From the NCBI GenBank assembly GCA_023662825.1, contig JAMPIH010000003.1, forward strand, positions 1-64,000: DNA of 64,000 nt, given 5' to 3'. The position numbers were made by a program, and so were the translations under genes. Source of the DNA: Bacteroides sp. (GTDB lineage: Bacteria > Bacteroidota > Bacteroidia > Bacteroidales > P3). Each line of letters starts with the position of its first letter. Position 1 is the first letter of the stretch. The notes under the pieces are model-generated. The model was not told where the DNA came from, ran no database searches, and saw only the letters and a program-made list of their open reading frames with translations. Of this stretch, positions 12,059 to 21,319 are shown piece after piece.

Positions 12059-14236
12059 TTATTCTTCGGTAAGGGTTTGAGGTTCGGCATCCACCTTGTC
12101 CTTGACGATGGTAAGCTCGTCAATCAGGTTGGTGGCTCCGGCGAATTTGTCGATGATGAACAAAACGTAGCGCGAATCCACGCAGATGGTGCGTTGCAAG
12201 GAGGGTTCAAAGAAGATGTCGCCGCTCATGGCTTCCCAGTTGCCGTCGAAAGCCAGGCCGATGAGTTCGCCCTTGGCGTTGATGACGGGGCTGCCCGAGT
12301 TGCCGCCCGTGATGTCGTTGGTGGTGAGGAAGCAGACTACCAGCGTGCTGTCGCCGTATTGGCCGTAGTCCTTGGCCTGGTAGAGTTCCTTGAGGCGGGC
12401 GGGAACGATAAAGTCGGGATTGCCCGGATCTTCTTTCTGCATCACGCCCTCGATGGTGGTGATGTAGTTGTAGTGAACGGCATCGGCGGGCGCGTAATCC
12501 TGCACGGTGCCGTAGCTGAGGCGCATGGTGAGGTTGGCGTCGGGCGCGTAGGCCTTGCCGGCGTTCATTTCACGGATGCCCTTCACGAACAGACGCATGT
12601 TCTTCTGCTGGCTTTCGCGCGCCTTGGCCCAGGTTTCGGCCATCATGTTGTCGGCCCATGCCTTGCGGATCGAGCCCACCCATTTGTAAACGGGGTCGTT
12701 CTGCAGTTTCTTGAGGTCGGGTTTATTGAGGAAGGCCTCGTATCTTTCGGGCGTGGCGAACACCGAGTTGGCCATCATGTTGTCGGCGATGGCATCGAAG
12801 TTTTCCTTGTTCTTGGCCACGAAAGCGCGGAAGTCGGCCGACTGCAGCTCCAGATCCACGTTACGGTAGTAGAATTCGAGCATGCGCGCCACCATGTCGC
12901 GGTTCACGTCAAAATCATAGTCCTTGAAAATGGCGGGAATCTGCGCCTTGTTGGTTTCGGCGATCTTGGCCGCCTGCTCGGCGTCCTTACGTCCGAGCGC
13001 CTGCGCCAAAGGCACGTTGCGGAACGCGGTCATGAACACCTGCGGGCCCGAGATGATTTCGCTCATCATGCGGTTGTAGCCCGTCATGGGAGCCAGGAGT
13101 TCGTACGAACGCTGCAATTCGGACAATACATTCTTATACTCGTCCTTATCGGCCGCCCATGCGCCGAACTGCTCCTCTATTTTCTGCTTTTTCTCCACCA
13201 CATGGTTCTTCTTAAGCTGGATTTCCTGTCCCATGAAGTTCTTCCAGTAGTTGGCGATCTGCGCGTAGATGGAGGCATATTTGATACGCACGGCGGGGTC
13301 GGCGGCCATATGTTTGTCGAGCACGTCGAGTTTGGCACGGCGGGTGTTCACGGTGGCGGGCGCCACATAGTCGATCACTTCCTGCACGCCCCACGAAGGC
13401 ATGAAGCGGGAGGTGGAACCGGGATAGCCCATGATCATGGCATAGTCGTCTTTCTCGATGCCGGCAATCGACACGGGCAGGTAGTGCTTGGGCCTGAGGG
13501 GCACGTTGTCTTCGCTGTATTCGGCGGGCTTGCCGTCGGGGCTCATATAGACGCGGAAAATCGAGAAGTCGCCGGTGTGGCGCGGCCACATCCAGTTGTC
13601 GGCGTCGGCACCGAACTTACCGATGGATTCGGGAGGCGTGCCCACCAGGCGCACGTCCTTGTATTCTTCATACACCAGGAGGTAGTATTCGTTGCCTTCG
13701 AAGTACGATTTGGCATGCACCAGGTACCTGCCGCCTTCTTCGGCTTCCTTCACCAGGCGGCCCATCACGGCCCTGGCGCTGTCGGCACGTTCCTTTTCGC
13801 CCATTTCATCGCTGAGGGCGGCAAGGACCTTGCCGCTGATGTCTTCCATACGCACGAGGAACTTGACCGTAAGGCCGGGGCAAGGCAGTTCCTCGGCCTT
13901 GCTCATCGCCCAGAAACCGTCGGTAAGGTAGTCGTGTTCCACAGTGCTGTGCGATTGGATCTGTCCGTAACCGCAGTGGTGGTTGGTGAAGAGGAGGCCT
14001 TCGGGCGAAACGATCTCACCCGTGCAGCCGCCGCCGAATTGCACGATGGCATCCTTGAGCGAGGAATGGTTGATGTCGTAGATGTCTTGCGCCGAGAGCT
14101 TGAGCCCCAGCCTGTGCATTTCTTCGATGTTGAGTTTCTGCACCATGAACGGCAGCCACATTCCTTCGTCGGCATTTGCCTTGAAAGGCATCAGCACGCA
14201 CAAAGCGGCGCACAGCGATAAAATTGTCCTTTTCAT
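12059..14236 (-). CDS. S46-family dipeptidyl-peptidase, DPP7-like
   Basis: A 725-residue periplasmic serine exopeptidase with a signal peptide (MKRTILSLCAALCVLMPFKANA). The catalytic triad is visible: His in TNHHCGY (86-87), Asp in WPRHTGDFSIF, and Ser647 in GGNSGSP. The residue 18 positions after the serine is Gly665 (FDGNWE). In the DPP11 subgroup this position is an arginine that selects acidic P1 residues; Gly indicates DPP7-type preference for hydrophobic P1 residues. The enzyme releases dipeptides from oligopeptides, which suits an asaccharolytic or peptide-using lifestyle. It lies 18 bases downstream of the guanylyltransferase gene. A trailing short acidic tail (EPQTLTEE) is not a T9SS signal. 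Confidence 0.93.
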   Translation of the reverse strand: MKRTILSLCAALCVLMPFKANADEGMWLPFMVQKLNIEEMHRLGLKLSAQDIYDINHSSLKDAIVQFGGGCTGEIVSPEGLLFTNHHCGYGQIQSHSTVEHDYLTDGFWAMSKAEELPCPGLTVKFLVRMEDISGKVLAALSDEMGEKERADSARAVMGRLVKEAEEGGRYLVHAKSYFEGNEYYLLVYEEYKDVRLVGTPPESIGKFGADADNWMWPRHTGDFSIFRVYMSPDGKPAEYSEDNVPLRPKHYLPVSIAGIEKDDYAMIMGYPGSTSRFMPSWGVQEVIDYVAPATVNTRRAKLDVLDKHMAADPAVRIKYASIYAQIANYWKNFMGQEIQLKKNHVVEKKQKIEEQFGAWAADKDEYKNVLSELQRSYELLAPMTGYNRMMSEIISGPQVFMTAFRNVPLAQALGRKDAEQAAKIAETNKAQIPAIFKDYDFDVNRDMVARMLEFYYRNVDLELQSADFRAFVAKNKENFDAIADNMMANSVFATPERYEAFLNKPDLKKLQNDPVYKWVGSIRKAWADNMMAETWAKARESQQKNMRLFVKGIREMNAGKAYAPDANLTMRLSYGTVQDYAPADAVHYNYITTIEGVMQKEDPGNPDFIVPARLKELYQAKDYGQYGDSTLVVCFLTTNDITGGNSGSPVINAKGELIGLAFDGNWEAMSGDIFFEPSLQRTICVDSRYVLFIIDKFAGATNLIDELTIVKDKVDAEPQTLTEE

Positions 14237-14254
14237 TGTATTTAATTAAAGTGT

Positions 14255-15343
14255 TTAAACGTATTTCTCTCCTTTTTCGGAAGCGATGTCGCCCACAATC
14301 TGGCGCAACATCTGTTCCTCGCTGCGGCGGCACACCAGCAGGCTGTTGTTGTTCTCCACCACGATGTAGTCTTCCAGCCCCTGCAAAACCACCAGCTTGT
14401 CCTTGGGCACGTTCACGATGCAGCCCCTGGTGTCGTAGGTAAGCACGTTCTTGCCCTCTATGGCGTTCATATCCTTGTCTTTGGGGCGAAGGTCGTAGAG
14501 CGAGTCCCAGGTTCCCACGTCGCTCCAGCCGAAATCGCAGCCCAGCACATACACGTTGCGGGCCTTCTCCATCACCCCGTAGTCGATGGAGATGCTCTTG
14601 CAGACCAGATACACCTTCTCGATATACTCGTCTTCTTCGAGGGTGTCGTACTTGGAAATGCCGCTGGCAAAGAGCTCGTCCACCTCGGGCAGATAGTCTT
14701 TGAACGCCTGCATCGAGCTCTTGAGCGACCAGATGAACAGCCCCGCGTTCCACAGGAACTCGCCGCTTTCCACGAATGTGCGCGCCATTTCCAGTTCCGG
14801 CTTCTCGGTAAAGAGCTTTACCTTCTTTATATCGTTGCAGCCCGCTATCGATTCTGTGTCGAACTGAATGTAGCCGTAACCCGTGTTGGGATACGAGGGC
14901 TTGATGCCCAAGGTAATGAGGCAGTCGTTCCTGGAGGCCGCCTCTGCCGCGGTATGGATCACGGCGTTAAACACGTCTTCTTTCAGCACCACGTGGTCGG
15001 CGGGCGCCACCACCACGGTGGCGTTTGGATTGATGGCGTGTATCTTGTAGTTGGCGTAGGCGATGCAGGGCGCGGTGTTCTTGCGGTGAGGCTCGCACAA
15101 TACGCGGCTCGGAAGCATCTGCGGCAGCTGTTGCAGCACCAGGTCGCGATACGCCCTACCCGTTACCACGAAAATGTTTTCGGGCGGACAGAAGTCCTTG
15201 AAACGGGCGTACGTCTGCTGGATCATGGTCTGCCCCGTGCCCATGATGTCTATGAACTGCTTGGGGCAAACGGTGGTGCTCATGGGCCAGAAGCGCGTGC
15301 CCACGCCGCCGGCCATAATCACCACGTAGTAGTCTTTATTCAT
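14255..15343 (-). CDS. manC: Mannose-1-phosphate guanylyltransferase
   Basis: A 362-residue nucleotidyltransferase that makes GDP-mannose from GTP and mannose 1-phosphate. The signature loop MAGGVGTRFWP (10-20) and the following PKQF (27-30) are intact. VVVAPADHVV is the Mg/nucleotide region, and FTEKPELE and WNAGLFIW are family motifs. Length matches the monofunctional form that lacks an isomerase domain. Together with the phosphohexomutase at 7962-9311 it could complete fructose-6-P to GDP-mannose conversion, apart from ManA, which is absent here. It heads the segment that continues into the DPP7-like gene. Confidence 0.93.
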   Translation of the reverse strand: MNKDYYVVIMAGGVGTRFWPMSTTVCPKQFIDIMGTGQTMIQQTYARFKDFCPPENIFVVTGRAYRDLVLQQLPQMLPSRVLCEPHRKNTAPCIAYANYKIHAINPNATVVVAPADHVVLKEDVFNAVIHTAAEAASRNDCLITLGIKPSYPNTGYGYIQFDTESIAGCNDIKKVKLFTEKPELEMARTFVESGEFLWNAGLFIWSLKSSMQAFKDYLPEVDELFASGISKYDTLEEDEYIEKVYLVCKSISIDYGVMEKARNVYVLGCDFGWSDVGTWDSLYDLRPKDKDMNAIEGKNVLTYDTRGCIVNVPKDKLVVLQGLEDYIVVENNNSLLVCRRSEEQMLRQIVGDIASEKGEKYV

Positions 15344-15431
15344 CGTTTTACAATCTGCAAGTTAAGGTTAAACGCCCGTGCAGACAAAGGTGCGTGCGCG
15401 GGCGTTGGCAGGAGCGATGCAAAACAAAAAG

Positions 15432-15491
15432 GATTGCCTCACTCCAAGATGAGGAGCGAAGATAAGCATTTTTTCGGTGCCAAAGGCAATC
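15432..15491 (-). terminator. Probable terminator after the arginine decarboxylase gene
   Basis: On the minus strand GATTGCCT and AGGCAATC (plus 15484-15491 and 15432-15439) can pair across 44 bases, and are followed by CTTTTTGTTTTG. A competing inner hairpin (CCTCA with TGAGG, plus 15437-15454) shares three bases with the outer stem. It fits the 152-base gap before the guanylyltransferase gene. Confidence 0.45.
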
Positions 15492-15495
15492 GGGA

Positions 15496-16887
15496 TCAGT
15501 ATCCCAAGGTTTTCAGCATGGCCTTGTAGCTTTGTTCCTTGGCGAAGAGCTTGGTGGTGTACTGGCCGTCGGCGTCCTTGTCGATGATGATGTGCTTGGG
15601 CGCCGGAATCAGGCAGTGCTGTATGCCGCCGTAGCCGCCCAAGGCCTCCTGATAGGCTCCGGTGTGAAAGAAACCGATGTACATGGGTTCGTCTTCGGTC
15701 ATCTTGGGCAGGAACACGGCGTTGGAGTGCGCCTCGGTGTTGTAGTAGTCCTGGCTGTCGCAGGTAAGGCCGCCCAGAAAGACCCGCTGGTATTCCTTGT
15801 CCCAGTTGTTTACGGCCAGCAACACATAGCGTTGGTTGATGCCCCATGTGTCGGGCAAGGTGGTCATGAACGAACTGTCTATCATATACCAGCGCTCGCG
15901 GTCGTTCTGCTGCTTCTGGTTCACGATCGAATAGAGCGCGGCCCCGCTCTCACCCACCGTAAAGGAGCCGAATTCGGTAAAGATGTCCGGGTCGGGAATG
16001 CCGTTCTGATTGCAGATGTTCTTTATCTGCGCCACGATTTCCTCGGCCATGTACTCGTAGTCGTAGTCGAAATCCAGGCGGTTCTTGATGGGGAATCCGC
16101 CGCCGATGTTGATGGCGTGAAGCGAGGGACATATCTTTTTCAGTTCGCAATACAGCCCCACGCTTCGGGCCAGTTCGTTCCAATAGTAGGAATTGTCCTT
16201 GATACCGGTATTGATGAAGAAATGCAGCATCTCAAGACTGAATTTCTTGTTTTTGGCGATCTTCTGCTTGTAGAAATCCACGATTTCGTCGCAACGGATA
16301 CCTAAGCGGGAGGTATAGAAATCGAAGCGGGGCTCTTCTTCGGAGGCGATCCGGATGCCCAGCTGGCATTTTTTACTGATGCATTTGTCGAGGTACTCGA
16401 ACTCTTCCTTGTTGTCGAGAATGGGCGTGGTCTTGGAAAAACCCTGGTTCACCAGCTCGGCTATGTTCTCCATATACTGCGGACGCTTGAAACCGTTGCA
16501 GATAATATAGTGTTCCTTGTCGATAAGCCCCTGGGCGAAAAGTTCGAAGATCAGGTTGATGTCGAAGGCCGAGGAGGTCTCGATATGCACGTCGTTCTTG
16601 AGCACTTCCTCGAGCACGAACTCAAACTGGGAACTCTTGGTGCAGTAGCAATAGTTGTAGTCGCCCTGATAATCCACCTTGGCCATGGCCACGTTGAACA
16701 GACGTTTTGCCCACTGGATCTGCGAGGATATCTTGGGCAGATAGGTAATCTTGAGCGGAGTTCCGTACTGCTTGATGATATCCATCAACGGCACGTCGTT
16801 AAAGTACAACTCATTGTCTATTACCTTGAATTCATCTTTCGGAAATTCAAAAGTCTGCTCAATCAGGTCGGAATATTTGTTTTTCAT
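15496..16887 (-). CDS. Arginine decarboxylase, alanine-racemase-fold (fold III PLP enzyme)
   Basis: A 463-residue protein with the two-domain architecture of fold-III PLP decarboxylases. The PLP lysine is K84 in YCTKSSQF. The glycine-rich phosphate loop is NIGGGFPIKN, GESGAAL follows in the barrel, and the second-subunit catalytic cysteine lies in GLTCDSQDYYN. It probably converts arginine to agmatine for polyamine synthesis. Diaminopimelate or ornithine decarboxylase are alternatives, and the length is shorter than the E. coli SpeA type. ATG at 16887 (MKNKYSDLIE) is used; the upstream in-frame extension to 16998 is unlikely because it crosses the likely promoter. No signal peptide is present, so it is cytoplasmic. 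Confidence 0.78.
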   Translation of the reverse strand: MKNKYSDLIEQTFEFPKDEFKVIDNELYFNDVPLMDIIKQYGTPLKITYLPKISSQIQWAKRLFNVAMAKVDYQGDYNYCYCTKSSQFEFVLEEVLKNDVHIETSSAFDINLIFELFAQGLIDKEHYIICNGFKRPQYMENIAELVNQGFSKTTPILDNKEEFEYLDKCISKKCQLGIRIASEEEPRFDFYTSRLGIRCDEIVDFYKQKIAKNKKFSLEMLHFFINTGIKDNSYYWNELARSVGLYCELKKICPSLHAINIGGGFPIKNRLDFDYDYEYMAEEIVAQIKNICNQNGIPDPDIFTEFGSFTVGESGAALYSIVNQKQQNDRERWYMIDSSFMTTLPDTWGINQRYVLLAVNNWDKEYQRVFLGGLTCDSQDYYNTEAHSNAVFLPKMTEDEPMYIGFFHTGAYQEALGGYGGIQHCLIPAPKHIIIDKDADGQYTTKLFAKEQSYKAMLKTLGY

Positions 16888-16956
16888 CGCCCAATGTAAC
16901 TTAATCGGATTAACAAATTTTAACCGAAGTAACTCACCCGGATTGCTTCGGAAAAA

Positions 16957-16964
16957 CAAAAATA
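16957..16964 (-). promoter_or_regulatory. Candidate -7 element for the arginine decarboxylase gene
   Basis: The minus strand reads TATTTTTG here, a match to TAnnTTTG, about 70 bases upstream of the ATG. No TTTG-like -33 element is found at the expected distance. Otherwise the 198-base gap 16888-17085 shows nothing recognisable. Confidence 0.35.
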
Positions 16965-17085
16965 GAAAAACTTTTGCATAAAAATCCACCTCCGGCAAGT
17001 TTTCCGGATGACAAAAATCATTTTAACGAAAGAATATCCGAACAATCGTTTTTAGACAAACCATTCCGTGAAGCAACAACCCTCT

Positions 17086-19722
17086 TTACAGCCCCACCCC
17101 CATCGAGAGAAAGAACATGCGGGGGCGGAGGCGGTAGCTGAGGGTGTAGCTGCTGGCGGAGGAGAGGGCGGAATAGACGTAGCCCCGTTCATTAAGCAGG
17201 TTATTGCAGGAGAGCGACCAGCGGAACTTCCTGTAGGCGTATTCCAGACCGGCGTCGAACAGCACGAAATTGGGCCTTGCGTTGGAGGCATCGTTGTAGT
17301 AGTGGTCCGCCCCCAGGTTGAGGCGGATGCCGAGCGGCAGGCGGAACTGCAGCTGCACGCAGTTGGCGTTGCTCAACAAGGGTTGCAGGCTCTCCCCCTT
17401 TTGCTGTTTGGTAAGCGAGTAAAGCACCTGCCCCGTGTAGGCGAACTTCAGGAAGGGGAACGGACAGAACGAGAAATCGAGCGAAGCCTGATACGACTGC
17501 CCGAAACCCGTGGCCACCCTGTCCTGCAGGAGGAAAGGCATCTGAAAATAATCCGCGCCCAAATCCAGCTTCAAGACCGCCTCCATACGGTAGAAATTCT
17601 TGTTCAAGCCGAGATTCGCATACACATCGTGCCACAGGCGGCGGCTTTTCTGCGTAACGGAGGTGGAATAGATACCGTCGAAATTCAGGCCGTAGAGCAC
17701 ACGCGGTTCGCCCAGACTGTACCCCAACGAGAAATCGACAAAGAACAGACGGAAGATGTTCTTGTAGTTCAAGCGGTATAGAAAGTCGTGGCGGAGGCCT
17801 TCCGTAAGGTCGGCGCGGTAGCGGCCCAGGCTGCGGTAGGTGTTCAGGATCGGCCCCGTATACAGGCGGTTCACTTCGGGTTCATCGTAAAAGAGTTCAT
17901 AATTGAAACGCATGTCCAACGAGGCGGAGGCCGTGTATTTCAGGCTCAGTTCCGGCTCCGGCACAAAACGGTGCCGCAGGGTGTTGTTTTCAGCTATATT
18001 GTAAAGCGCCGTGAAATGATAGGCCAGGGGCAGCAGCAGTTCGGCTTCCCAACGCGAGGATTTGTGGTGCAGTTGCAGCATGGGCGCCAGGTTGAGGCGA
18101 TGCAGGCGCAGGCGGTTGGCGGTGGCCGACAGGGTGGTTACGGAGGGCACTCCCGGCAGATACAAACCGCTTTCCAGACGGTTGAACCTATAGTGGGCGC
18201 GCACAGCCGGTGCCAGCGTAAAGGAACCTAATTTGAGCTTGCGGTAGAAGGTGGTCTGCATCTTGGCCGAAAAGCCGTCGGCCACCACTTGTTGCACCGC
18301 CCCCGCGTAGGGATTTTCCTGCGCCGCGCCCGAAGCCGAGTCCACGCGCAGGGTGTAGGGCTTGCGCTCGTAGTCGAGGTTAAGCGTCAGGTTGTAGCCG
18401 CTGCGCGCCCCCGTACGGTGCGTGAAATACAGGGAGGACGTGGCGCGGAACGATTGCAATTTATAATCCTGCTTCATTCCGTTTACCGTGGCGGCGATGT
18501 CGTTGAAGTTGCCCGTAAAGCCGTTCTCGTTCGAAAGGTAATAACGCGGGGTGTTCTTCTTGAAGCTCAGGTCGGCCGCCACCCTGTGCGCGGAAAGCGT
18601 GTTGCGGATGTCCTCACCGATAACGTTGAGCGTGGAATCGGGCAGCATCCAGCGCGTTACCGCCTCGCTGCGGCGGTTCTCCCGGTCGTGGAGATAGAGC
18701 GCGTTGAGGCCAATTACCAGATCGTTTCCGGTCTTGAACAGGTTGTGGAAAGAGGCGGCTTCGGAGCGGTTGTCGTAGTGGTATTTCTGCGCGACGCCGG
18801 GCGCGGAGGCCATGCCGGGTTCGCTCAGCGTGGGGTTGAGCGTGCGTGCCGCGCTCCCGCTATGGTCGGTCAGTTCGTAGCGCAGGTCGTGCCCCCTGTT
18901 GTTGGCCTTGGCCGTAAGGATGTGCTGGCTCTTGCGCCCGAACAGCATGCCCGCGCCCTCTCCCTCGTACAGCCCCTTGTCGTCGTAGCCCCCGCCCGCC
19001 GCCAACGAAGCGATAAAGACACCCTTCGACGATTCCTTGAGCCGCAGGTTGAGCGTGGTCTTGTCGGACGGCATCAAGCCTTCCAAAGCCTTTATGGATT
19101 GATGGTTTTCGAGAATCTCCACGGTGGCGATATGCCGTGGCGCGATGTTTTGGGTGGCGATGCCGTAACGCCCCTTGAGCAAGTCCATGCCCTCTATCGT
19201 AAACTCCACCGGCCTGCCCTTGTAGAGGATGCGCCCGCTCTCCAGCACCTGTATGCCGGGCATTTTCTTAAGCACGTCTTCCAGTACCGCATCGTCCTCG
19301 CCTTGAAAGGCAGCCACGTTATACACCAGGGTATCGGAACCTTTCTGCACGATGCGGTCGGCCTGAATCTTCACCTCATCCAACTGGAAGGCCTGCGCGT
19401 TCATGGCGAAATCGTAGCGGGCACTGCGGTTGGGAATCCTCCTCACCTGCGGTTCCAGTCCGATGCCGTTCAGGCAGAGGTCGAGGCTGTCGAGGGTCGA
19501 GAAGAAAGAAAGCCGGTAAAAACCGTTCTCGTCGGAAGCCGCATAGGCCACGGCCAAGGTGGACTTGCCGGGAGGCCGCGCCAACACATACACGGAAGCC
19601 GCCTTGCCCGAGGCTTGCTCGACCACCCGCCCTTCCAGCACCGTCTGCGCGTGCGCGCCGCTCCCCGCTCCCGCAAGCAAGAGGAAAAAGAGGCGCACGC
19701 ATAGGCCGGGGAGCGGTTTCAT
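17086..19722 (-). CDS. TonB-dependent-receptor-like outer-membrane barrel with N-terminal regulatory-like domain
   Basis: An 878-residue protein. A signal peptide (ends GAGSGAHA before QTVLEG) is followed by a carboxypeptidase-regulatory-like beta-sandwich (about 26-110, from TVLEGRVVEQASGKAASVYV). Next comes a plug-like domain (about 115-235, with VLEDVLKKMPGIQVLESGRI), then a long alternating beta-barrel ending in an aromatic-rich final strand (LRPRMFFLSMGVGL). No clear TonB box is seen between the signal peptide and the plug, so energised transport is uncertain. It is the last gene of an operon, 7 bases after the GLPGLI gene. GLPGLI proteins and such barrels are commonly adjacent in Bacteroidota, so a joint envelope function is likely. 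The substrate is unknown. Confidence 0.82.
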   Translation of the reverse strand: MKPLPGLCVRLFFLLLAGAGSGAHAQTVLEGRVVEQASGKAASVYVLARPPGKSTLAVAYAASDENGFYRLSFFSTLDSLDLCLNGIGLEPQVRRIPNRSARYDFAMNAQAFQLDEVKIQADRIVQKGSDTLVYNVAAFQGEDDAVLEDVLKKMPGIQVLESGRILYKGRPVEFTIEGMDLLKGRYGIATQNIAPRHIATVEILENHQSIKALEGLMPSDKTTLNLRLKESSKGVFIASLAAGGGYDDKGLYEGEGAGMLFGRKSQHILTAKANNRGHDLRYELTDHSGSAARTLNPTLSEPGMASAPGVAQKYHYDNRSEAASFHNLFKTGNDLVIGLNALYLHDRENRRSEAVTRWMLPDSTLNVIGEDIRNTLSAHRVAADLSFKKNTPRYYLSNENGFTGNFNDIAATVNGMKQDYKLQSFRATSSLYFTHRTGARSGYNLTLNLDYERKPYTLRVDSASGAAQENPYAGAVQQVVADGFSAKMQTTFYRKLKLGSFTLAPAVRAHYRFNRLESGLYLPGVPSVTTLSATANRLRLHRLNLAPMLQLHHKSSRWEAELLLPLAYHFTALYNIAENNTLRHRFVPEPELSLKYTASASLDMRFNYELFYDEPEVNRLYTGPILNTYRSLGRYRADLTEGLRHDFLYRLNYKNIFRLFFVDFSLGYSLGEPRVLYGLNFDGIYSTSVTQKSRRLWHDVYANLGLNKNFYRMEAVLKLDLGADYFQMPFLLQDRVATGFGQSYQASLDFSFCPFPFLKFAYTGQVLYSLTKQQKGESLQPLLSNANCVQLQFRLPLGIRLNLGADHYYNDASNARPNFVLFDAGLEYAYRKFRWSLSCNNLLNERGYVYSALSSASSYTLSYRLRPRMFFLSMGVGL

Positions 19723-19729
19723 AGGCGGT

Positions 19730-20626
19730 TTATTCTAATTCGATAGGGCTATGGTAAAGTCGGAGCGAAAATTCCTTTTCGCCGGCAAGGCGGCTGTTCC
19801 CGTAATCGTCGAGAATCTTGATGCGGAAGCCCAATGTCTGCGAGAGGAACACATAGGGTTGCGCGAACATGGTCTCGATAAGGCGGCGTGCCTGCCCCCG
19901 GGTGGCTTTCTGCGTCACGAACTGTTTCTCTCCCAAGGGAACATTCACCGGCTCGATGCCGTTCAACTCCCAGCGGTAATCGCCGGAAGTGTCTTCCACC
20001 CTCACGATAAGCCCCGGAAGTCCGCCGAACTTGTAGGGGCCGGCCTGCACCGCCACATCGGCAGTATACCAGGCGACATAGTACCGTCCCTTGTAGTCGG
20101 TGGATGCCCTCTGGCAGGCGAAGCCCGCCACGCTGTCGGTTTCGGGCAGCAACTGCCAGTTGAAGCGGGCCGGTTTCTCCTCGTAGCGGAGTATCGGGCC
20201 GGTAAAGAGGGTACGGAACAAAGTCCAGCTCTTGCCGTCGGGTGCCAAAAAATAAGTGGCGGGATAGGCCGGCATATTGTACGTATAGCGTTGCAGGGTA
20301 TCGACGTAAGGCGTTTTTGTATCTTTCCAGTCCATCACTTCCAGTAATTCTGATGCGTCCCGCCGATACCCGCCTTTCCCTACCAAGACCACGCGGTTGT
20401 CGTGATAGATCCCGTCTTTCGCTCCGTTCCAGAACGACATCCTGTAGCGGAGCCTCACAAAGGCGGTGTCATAGACCGTCTGCCTCTCCCATTTCCACTC
20501 CGCCTGCGGATGCACCAGGTACGGATCAGGCACATAACCTGCATCGAACATCAGCATCTGCGCATGGAGCGGCAAAAGCGACATATGGAACAAACACACA
20601 AAAGCAAAACCGACCTTGATTTTCAT
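19730..20626 (-). CDS. GLPGLI family protein
   Basis: A 298-residue exported protein (signal peptide MKIKVGFAFVCLFHMSLLPLHA). The family-defining motif GLPGLI is at residues 202-207 in KFGGLPGLIVRVED. Before it are YVAWYTADV and other strand-rich segments, consistent with a periplasmic beta-structure. GLPGLI proteins (TIGR01200 type) have no assigned biochemical function but recur beside TonB-dependent receptor-like barrels, as here. The gene is 17 bases downstream of the small PKD-like gene and 7 bases upstream of the barrel gene, so the three form one operon. Confidence 0.9.
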   Translation of the reverse strand: MKIKVGFAFVCLFHMSLLPLHAQMLMFDAGYVPDPYLVHPQAEWKWERQTVYDTAFVRLRYRMSFWNGAKDGIYHDNRVVLVGKGGYRRDASELLEVMDWKDTKTPYVDTLQRYTYNMPAYPATYFLAPDGKSWTLFRTLFTGPILRYEEKPARFNWQLLPETDSVAGFACQRASTDYKGRYYVAWYTADVAVQAGPYKFGGLPGLIVRVEDTSGDYRWELNGIEPVNVPLGEKQFVTQKATRGQARRLIETMFAQPYVFLSQTLGFRIKILDDYGNSRLAGEKEFSLRLYHSPIELE

Positions 20627-20643
20627 AAATTATAGCTTACTCC

Positions 20644-20976
20644 TTAATGAAGGCCGATAACCCGTACCTCGTAATAACCCTTCTTTGCATATTTATGCGC
20701 GCACAAAACGGATTCCTCCGTGCCTTTGCCTACAACGGTATCCTTTGTCCTGTCGCCCCAGTAAACCCGATAGGGTCTATCTTCCTTTCCCTTGAATAAA
20801 AATGATTTCTCTCCGCCGTTTTCGGCAACCGTCCAGTGTAACGAAACCGTTTCGTCCTTCTTCACCTTCACTTCCACCGAGGGCTCCGACTCCAACCGGC
20901 CAGCCCCGGACACCGGAAAGAGCAAGCCCGTCGCCATCAACAATACGGGCAATATACCGATTCTCGATGTCTTCAT
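20644..20976 (-). CDS. Small secreted protein with PKD-like fold
   Basis: A 110-residue protein with a signal peptide (hydrophobic residues 7-24, ending PVSGA). The mature part of about 85 residues resembles a single PKD/Ig-like domain: YRVYWGDRTKDTV recalls the W-G-D-G-T motif, and CAHKYAKKGYYEVRVIG recalls the H-x-Y-x-x-x-G-x-Y-x-V strand. It is the first gene of the barrel/GLPGLI operon. No function is known. A role as a third component of the envelope system is inferred only from operon order. It could equally be an independent surface adhesin fragment. Confidence 0.7.
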   Translation of the reverse strand: MKTSRIGILPVLLMATGLLFPVSGAGRLESEPSVEVKVKKDETVSLHWTVAENGGEKSFLFKGKEDRPYRVYWGDRTKDTVVGKGTEESVLCAHKYAKKGYYEVRVIGLH

Positions 20977-21052
20977 AAATCTTTAATTTATATTATTTCA
21001 CAATATTTATCCAATACTAAAACCATCTTTCAACTAATAACATAAAAAACTG

Positions 21053-21319
21053 CTATCTTACCCTGATTATCGGCTGACCAAAAAAAGAAGACAGCTTGGC
21101 TAGCGTGGCAATCGTAAAATTATGTTGACCACTTAGCCATTTTGTAATCTCGCTGGGACGATGACCAATTGCCTCCGCAAATTGTTTCTTGGTATATCCT
21201 CGTTGGTGCATAAGTTCATCTATGCGGTCCGAGATTTCAAAAGAAAGATCCACTTCTTGCCTAACCGCATCGGGAATTGGCCCCAACAATTCTTCCAACG
21301 ATTTGACTGTGCGTTTCAT
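21053..21319 (-). CDS. XRE-family helix-turn-helix antitoxin-like protein
   Basis: An 88-residue protein with a Cro/C1-type HTH near residues 33-80 (RGYTKKQFAEAIGHRPSEI followed by TKWLSGQHNFTIATLAKLSSFFG). It overlaps the upstream gene by 4 bases (ATGA), placing it second in a two-gene unit. That toxin-then-antitoxin order with an XRE antitoxin is typical of HigBA-like systems. It probably represses the operon and neutralises the partner. Base composition is visibly more A/T-rich than in the neighbours, which suggests horizontal acquisition. Confidence 0.82.
   Translation of the reverse strand: MKRTVKSLEELLGPIPDAVRQEVDLSFEISDRIDELMHQRGYTKKQFAEAIGHRPSEITKWLSGQHNFTIATLAKLSSFFGQPIIRVR

Noticed and set aside
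12053-14221. 722-residue plus-strand frame
   Set aside because: Antisense of the DPP7-like gene, whose signal peptide and catalytic triad are complete.
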